From Halosimplex halobium (GTDB lineage Archaea; Halobacteriota; Halobacteria; Halobacteriales; Haloarculaceae), in the NCBI RefSeq assembly GCF_051414055.1, contig NZ_JBLKNX010000005.1, forward strand, positions 1 to 64,000: 64,000 nt of DNA, in the 5' to 3' direction. The first letter of the stretch is position 1. Each line of letters opens with the position of its first letter. Below the pieces are notes generated by a model that did not search any database, was not told the DNA's origin, and was given only the letters and a program-made list of their open reading frames with translations. Of the stretch, positions 59,896 to 64,000 are shown in pieces. The position numbers and the translations under genes were made by a program.

Positions 59896-61133
59896 ACGGT
59901 CGCCTCCCAGCGCTCGACGGAAACCGTTTCGCCCGCGGCCGCGCGCTCGCGGTCGGCGCCGACGGCGACCCACCCGTCCGCCCGCGCGAGCGTCGACAGC
60001 GGCTCGTCCGCAACCGGAGACGCGGTCGGAGTCGCGCCTTCCTCACCTTCGCCGTCGTCGAGTTCAACCGGAACGATCGATTCGACTCCGGACTCGCTCT
60101 CGACCGGCTCGCCCAGTTCGGCCGCGACGGTCCGGGGTTCGGGCGCTTCGCGGTCGGCCAGCCGCGCCGCCGCCGGAACCACGACTCGCGTCGTCGCGAC
60201 GAACGCGGCCACGGGGTCGCCGGGGATCGACACGACCGGCCGCTCGCGAACGACGCTCAGCGCGGTCGTCCCCGCGGGGTCGAGCGCGACGCCGTCTGCC
60301 AGTACGTCGCCCAGGTCGGCGATGGCGTCGACGATCCGGTCGGATTCCCCGCGCCCGGTTCCGCCGACGGTCACGAGCAGGTCCTTCGTCAGATCGCGCT
60401 CGACGGCCGGCCGGAGCGCGTGGGGGTCCGGTTCGACCGGGTCCCGCAGGACGACCTTCCCGCCTGCTCGCTCGACGAACTCGGCGACGGTCGTCCCGTC
60501 GGTCTCGACGACTTCCCCGGGCCCCGGATCACCGCCGACCAGGCCACCGCCGACCGGGACGATCCCGACCGTCGGTCGCTGGCGGACCTCGACGCGAGTC
60601 CGACCGACCGCGGTACACAACCCGGGATCGGAGGGCCCGATCCGGTCGCCCGCGGCCAGAACTTCCTCCTCGACCGCCACATCCGCACCCGTCGAGCGGA
60701 CGCCCTCGCCGGGTTCGACCGGATCTGTGACCGACAGGTCGGCACCGTCGACGGTCTCCAGATCCGCTCCCGTCCCCGCGGTCGCCAGCGCGCCCAGCCC
60801 GACGACCGCGTCGGCGCCCTCCGGGAGCGGCCGCCCGGCGTCGACGCGGACGGCCGTGCCCGCGTCGGGTTCGCTCCCCACAGCGAGCGTGGCGGGGTCG
60901 CGCTCGGTCGCCCCCTCGGTGTCGGCCGCCCGGACGGCGAACCCGTCGCGGGCGGCCTGGTCGAAGCCAGGGACCGGACGGCGGGCGACCACGGGCGCGG
61001 CGAGCGTGCGACCGACGGCGGTGCTGACCGGCAGCGTCTCGGTCCGGTCGACCGGGGCGAGGTGGTCGGCCAGTCGCTCGCGCGCCGCCGCGAGCCCGAC
61101 CCCCTCCGCCGTCGACCGGCGTCGTTCGTCCAT
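59892..61133 (-). CDS. moeA: Molybdopterin molybdenumtransferase MoeA (second copy)
   Basis: A 413-residue MoeA with ERLADHLAPVDRTETLPVSTAVGRTLAAPVVARRPVPGFDQAARDGFAVRAADT, DAGRPLPEGADAVVGLGAL, and VTVGGTGRGESDRIVDAIADLGDVLADGVALDPAGTTALSVV (GGTG in place of the TSGG-type MPT-binding loop). It catalyses metal insertion into adenylylated molybdopterin. It is the first gene of the MoeA pair, and the two may handle Mo and W or act in sequence. Confidence 0.85.
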   Translation of the reverse strand: MDERRRSTAEGVGLAAARERLADHLAPVDRTETLPVSTAVGRTLAAPVVARRPVPGFDQAARDGFAVRAADTEGATERDPATLAVGSEPDAGTAVRVDAGRPLPEGADAVVGLGALATAGTGADLETVDGADLSVTDPVEPGEGVRSTGADVAVEEEVLAAGDRIGPSDPGLCTAVGRTRVEVRQRPTVGIVPVGGGLVGGDPGPGEVVETDGTTVAEFVERAGGKVVLRDPVEPDPHALRPAVERDLTKDLLVTVGGTGRGESDRIVDAIADLGDVLADGVALDPAGTTALSVVRERPVVSIPGDPVAAFVATTRVVVPAAARLADREAPEPRTVAAELGEPVESESGVESIVPVELDDGEGEEGATPTASPVADEPLSTLARADGWVAVGADRERAAAGETVSVERWEATV

Positions 61134-61274
61134 ACCCGGGGTTTCGGCGCCCGGCCAATAAGGGGTCGGGCGTCGCCGTTCGACCGTCGAGCGTCGCGGC
61201 CGGGGTCGCCGTCCCGGCGGCCTCGGGCGGGTGCGACCGCGGGGTTTAACGCCGTCGCATCCTAAGCCACGCTC

Positions 61275-61628
61275 ATGTCAACGTTGCGTGATGCGCTCCG
61301 GGACCTGCCCGACGCGGTGTTCGCGGACGTGCTGGAGAGCGACGACGCGTACCTGCTGGTGATCGACCTGCCGGGCGCGACCGAGGCGACGGTCGACGCG
61401 GCGGTCGAGGGCAGCCGCCTGCGCATCGAGGCGCGCCGCGAGAAGGACGCCCCCGCCGACTTCGACTACGTCGAGGAGGAGCGGTCGCTGTTCCTCGACG
61501 TGGAGCTGCCGCTCCCGCCGGGCGTGACCGGCGCCGGCGCCTCGGGGACCGTCGACCGGGGCGTCCTCGAACTCGAGTTGCCGAAAGCCGAGGCCGCGCC
61601 GGAGACGCAGATCCCGATCGACAGCTGA
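61275..61628 (+). CDS. Hsp20/alpha-crystallin family small heat-shock protein
   Basis: A 117-residue protein with a compact alpha-crystallin domain: AYLLVIDLPGATEATVDAAVEGSRLRIEARRE, RSLFLDVELPLPPGVTGAGASGTVDRGVLELELPKAE. The usual oligomerising N- and C-terminal arms are short. It prevents aggregation of unfolded protein. ATG at 61275; the AarF gene starts five bases after its stop. Confidence 0.88.
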   Translation: MSTLRDALRDLPDAVFADVLESDDAYLLVIDLPGATEATVDAAVEGSRLRIEARREKDAPADFDYVEEERSLFLDVELPLPPGVTGAGASGTVDRGVLELELPKAEAAPETQIPIDS

Positions 61629-61633
61629 CTCAC

Positions 61634-63298
61634 GTGAACCCACGCGCCTACTGGCGGTTCGTCGTCGTCACGTGGCAGTTCCTGCCGCTTCTGGTCGCCT
61701 ACACGCGGGACCGCAACCGCTTCGTCTTCTTCGGCCGGAGCCGGTCGGTCTCGCCGGAGACCCAGCGCGAGCGGGCGCGGGTGCTGCTCGACACGCTGCT
61801 GACGCTCGGGCCGACGTTCATCAAGCTCGGGCAGCTGCTCTCGACCCGGCCGGACATCCTCCCGCCGGAGTACATCGAGGAGCTGGAGGAGTTGCAGGAC
61901 CGCGTCCCGCCCGCGGACTGGGAGCGCGCTCGCGAGGTGCTGGAAGAGGAAGTCGGGCCGGTCGACGAGGCGTTCGAGGAGTTCGACACCGAGGCCATCA
62001 GCGGGGCCAGCCTCGGCCAGGTCTACTACGCGACCACGGAGAACGGCGAGGTGGCCGTGAAGGTGCGCCGGCCGGGCGTCGAGGACCTCGTCGAGTCCGA
62101 CCTGCGTGTGATCCGCTGGTCGCTACCGGTCCTGATGTACTTCGTCGACGAGTCCCGTTCCTTTTCGCTGCAGACGCTCGCCGACGAGTTCGACAAGACG
62201 ATCCGCGAGGAAATGGACTACAAACGGGAGGCGGAGATGCTCACCGAGATCAAGGGCAACTTCGCCGACGACCAGCGGATCCGCATCCCGGCGGTCGACG
62301 AGTCCCGCTCGACCGAGCGGGTGCTCACCATGGAGTACGTCCCGGGGACGAAGATCACCGACATCGAGGAGCTGGACGACCGTCGCCTCGACCGGACCGA
62401 ACTGGCCGAGACGCTCCAGGAGGCGTACCTCCAGATGATCATCGAGGACGGCGTCTTCCACGCGGATCCGCACCCGGGCAACCTCGCGGTGCAGGACGAC
62501 GGCACGCTGGTGTTCTACGACTTCGGGATGAGCGGCTACGTCGACCCGTTCATCCAGGACAAGATCGTCGACTTCTACGTCGCCGTCGCCGACCAGGACA
62601 TCCAGGCCATCCTCGACACGCTCGTCGAGATGGGGACCCTGAGTCCCGAGGCCGACCGCAAGGTGATGGCCGACGTGCTCGAACTCGCCATCGCGGACGC
62701 CCGCGGCGAGGACATCGAGCAGTACCGCGTCCAGCAGATCGTCCAGCAGGTCGAGGACACCATCTACGACTTCCCCTTCCGCCTGCCCGCCAACCTCGCG
62801 CTGGTGCTCCGCGTGGCGACGGTCGTCGAAGGGGTCTGCGTGACGCTGGACCCGGACTTCGACTTCATCGACGTGGCGACGAACTACCTGCGCGAGCAGG
62901 GCTTTCTCGCCGACACCGCCCGCGAGTACGTCGAGGACCGCGTCGACGAGGTCCAGGAGGCCACCAAGTCGGCCGTCCGCACACCGCCGAAACTGGAGGA
63001 GGCGCTCGACCAGGCCATCAACGAGGACCTGCAGGTCGAGGTCGACATCCGCGACTCCCAGAGCCTCCTGGACCGGGTCGCGAAGCGACTCATCTACGGG
63101 ATGGTGCTGGCCAGCGCCGTCTTCTCGTCGGCCGTCCTCGTCGCCTTCGAGCAGTTCGCCGCCGCCGCCGTCGCGGTCGGGTTCACTGTGATCGTCGGCG
63201 TGCTCCTGTATCTCTCCTTCCGCGACCGCAAGGGGATCCGCGCCCAGCCGCAGTTCACCCGACAGAGTATGCGCGAACGGGACCGCGAGCGGCGGTAA
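61634..63298 (+). CDS. AarF/ABC1/UbiB-family atypical kinase
   Basis: A 554-residue protein. An N-terminal KxGQ-type segment (GPTFIKLGQLLSTRPDILPPEYIEELEELQDRVPP) and SGASLGQVYYATTENGEVAVKVRRPGVEDLVESDL are followed by the kinase core with DGVFHADPHPGNLAV and YDFGMSG. The C-terminal about 70 residues are two transmembrane helices (YGMVLASAVFSSAVLVAFEQFAAAAVAVGFTVIVGVLLYLSF). UbiB kin support quinone synthesis or membrane-lipid handling. Start GTG at 61634. Confidence 0.9.
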   Translation: MNPRAYWRFVVVTWQFLPLLVAYTRDRNRFVFFGRSRSVSPETQRERARVLLDTLLTLGPTFIKLGQLLSTRPDILPPEYIEELEELQDRVPPADWERAREVLEEEVGPVDEAFEEFDTEAISGASLGQVYYATTENGEVAVKVRRPGVEDLVESDLRVIRWSLPVLMYFVDESRSFSLQTLADEFDKTIREEMDYKREAEMLTEIKGNFADDQRIRIPAVDESRSTERVLTMEYVPGTKITDIEELDDRRLDRTELAETLQEAYLQMIIEDGVFHADPHPGNLAVQDDGTLVFYDFGMSGYVDPFIQDKIVDFYVAVADQDIQAILDTLVEMGTLSPEADRKVMADVLELAIADARGEDIEQYRVQQIVQQVEDTIYDFPFRLPANLALVLRVATVVEGVCVTLDPDFDFIDVATNYLREQGFLADTAREYVEDRVDEVQEATKSAVRTPPKLEEALDQAINEDLQVEVDIRDSQSLLDRVAKRLIYGMVLASAVFSSAVLVAFEQFAAAAVAVGFTVIVGVLLYLSFRDRKGIRAQPQFTRQSMRERDRERR

Positions 63299-63349
63299 AC
63301 GGGCGGGGCGGATCCGACGTTCCCGCGAGCGCCGAAAGATATTCACTCT

Positions 63350-63368
63350 CGAATTCAAAATGAATTCG
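63350..63368. promoter_or_regulatory. Palindromic operator at the vapBC start
   Basis: CGAATTCA-AAA-TGAATTCG is an 8-bp-arm perfect palindrome ending one base before the VapB ATG (63370) and just downstream of a TATA-like AAAGATATTC about 30 nt above the ATG. A VapBC or VapB dimer binding here would block initiation; this is the usual autoregulatory layout. Confidence 0.65.
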
Positions 63369-63369
63369 T

Positions 63370-63564
63370 ATGTCGCGCACATCGATCCCGGTGGACGAAT
63401 CGACGAAGGAGCGGCTCGACGAACTGAAGCGGGACGACGAGACCTGGGACGAGTTCCTCAGACGGATCTCGTCGGAAGACGAGCCGATCCGGACGGGCGA
63501 CCTGTCCGACGAGGCGCTCGACGAGATCGAACGGAACATCGAGCGAAGCCGCGAGAGCTTCTGA
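63370..63564 (+). CDS. vapB: VapB-type antitoxin
   Basis: A 64-residue protein with an N-terminal ribbon-helix-helix-like MSRTSIPVDESTKERLDELKRDDETWDEFLRRI (DNA-binding, DUF7557-like) and a C-terminal acidic toxin-binding tail SDEALDEIERNIERSRESF. Its stop lies one base before the toxin ATG, and its own start lies within an operator-like palindrome. It should neutralise the adjacent PIN toxin. Confidence 0.82.
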   Translation: MSRTSIPVDESTKERLDELKRDDETWDEFLRRISSEDEPIRTGDLSDEALDEIERNIERSRESF

Positions 63565-63565
63565 G

Positions 63566-63955
63566 ATGCTGTTTCTAGACACGTCCGCGATCCTCGCGTA
63601 CAAGCGCGAACGGGAGGCCGCGCTCTCGTATCTCGAAGGTCGCCGGCCGTGGTTCACGTCGACGATCTGCGTCTACGAGTTCGTCAACGGAGCCATGTGG
63701 CGGGACGGTGTCTCAGCGCACGTCGCGCGCCAGTCCATCGGCGGCGTGCGCTCGATCGACCTCACGGAGACGGTCGCGATGGAGGCGTCGCGGATCCAGA
63801 ACGAACTGCGGGCGAACGGCGATGAGATGGCCGTGCGGGACCTGTTGATAGCCGCGACGGCCCGGTCGACGGGGGCGGAACTGGTCGTCGCCGATTCCGA
63901 TTTCGAGACCGAACTCGTCGAGGATTCGCTGACGGTGACGAACTTAGACGGATAG
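63566..63955 (+). CDS. vapC: VapC PIN-domain ribonuclease toxin
   Basis: A 129-residue PIN protein: MLFLDTSAILAYKRE (first Asp), TICVYEFVNGAMW (Glu), AVRDLLIAATARSTGAELVVADSDFE (two further acidic residues). The acidic set of a metal-dependent RNase is complete. It is co-translated with VapB (one base between). The cellular RNA target is unknown. The gene ends 45 bases before the window edge. Confidence 0.88.
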   Translation: MLFLDTSAILAYKREREAALSYLEGRRPWFTSTICVYEFVNGAMWRDGVSAHVARQSIGGVRSIDLTETVAMEASRIQNELRANGDEMAVRDLLIAATARSTGAELVVADSDFETELVEDSLTVTNLDG

Positions 63956-64000
63956 GAGGTTTCCGCGCGCGACAGAGGTTTCCCGTCGCTTAACTGCCGA

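Noticed and set aside
59008..61161. Long open frames on the plus strand opposite the two moeA genes
   Set aside because: Mirror frames of GC-rich coding DNA; biased Arg/Ser/Gly composition and no domain pattern, while the minus-strand frames have clear MoeA motifs.

Overview
The window is a 64 kb piece of a chromosome from a halophilic archaeon (class Halobacteria). The evidence is high GC, strongly acidic proteins, archaeal information-processing genes (aIF2-alpha, Nop10, S27e, L44e, an archaeal-type TyrRS, family B DNA polymerase), archaeal TATA-type promoters often about 25-30 nt before the start codon (leaderless transcripts), HalOD1, DUF4397 and LWR-salt proteins, DacZ, and an alternative haem pathway. 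Haloarculaceae is a low-confidence guess. No rRNA operon, CRISPR array, transposase or prophage was seen; most of the window is core genome.

Layout. 0-4.2 kb: the end of dnaK, a membrane J-domain protein, the L44e-S27e-aIF2a-Nop10-PAC2 translation operon, and an RCK/TrkA-N membrane protein. 4.4-8.2 kb: a small conserved protein, a KaiC-like ATPase, tyrS, a Trm9-like methyltransferase, tRNA-Gly. 8.3-15 kb: a small zinc-ribbon protein, a secreted DUF4397 protein, an acyltransferase, the mscS-dacZ pair (c-di-AMP), a CobT-like protein, an AIM24 protein, and tRNA-Leu with a nearby copy of its 3' end. 15-25 kb: a PAS histidine kinase, flavin reductase, cation exchanger, mutY, a GDT1-type transporter, a regulator, a DMT exporter, an enoyl-CoA hydratase and a photolyase. 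25-33.7 kb: superoxide dismutase, NikR, a Zim-like DNA methylase, a secreted metalloprotease, intron-containing tRNA-Gln, an HNH nuclease, a DtxR regulator and a ferritin-like protein. 33.8-37.4 kb: sufCBD. 37.6-42.9 kb: polB with two in-frame inteins. 43-57.5 kb: an IMPase, DUF63, a YcaO protein, a TbsP-like regulator, glyA, a HalOD1/HTH pair, a lipoprotein, and the haem genes ahbAB-met8p-hemA, ending with PCD, LWR-salt, Yip1 and HAD genes. 57.9-64 kb: two MoeA genes, Hsp20, an AarF kinase and a VapBC module with a palindromic operator.

Two things stand out. First, the polB extein has two short islands of AT-ending, rare codons in an otherwise GC-ending gene. They sit at motif A (centred on the LDLK/SLYP junction) and over motif B (IMN/SLYG), which are the two classic archaeal PolB intein sites that are empty here; the third classic site (YGD/TDS) is occupied. 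This looks like a footprint of past intein homing or loss, or of recoding of the homing sites. Second, four copies of a structured non-coding repeat occur at 43.1-43.5, 54.9-55.2 (two head to head) and 57.5-57.9 kb. Each begins GGACTGAAAGGG, ends GGGCTTTCA, and is built from GC-rich stems that differ between copies but keep their pairing; two copies carry tails with the same 57-bp period. I do not recognise a described family for it.
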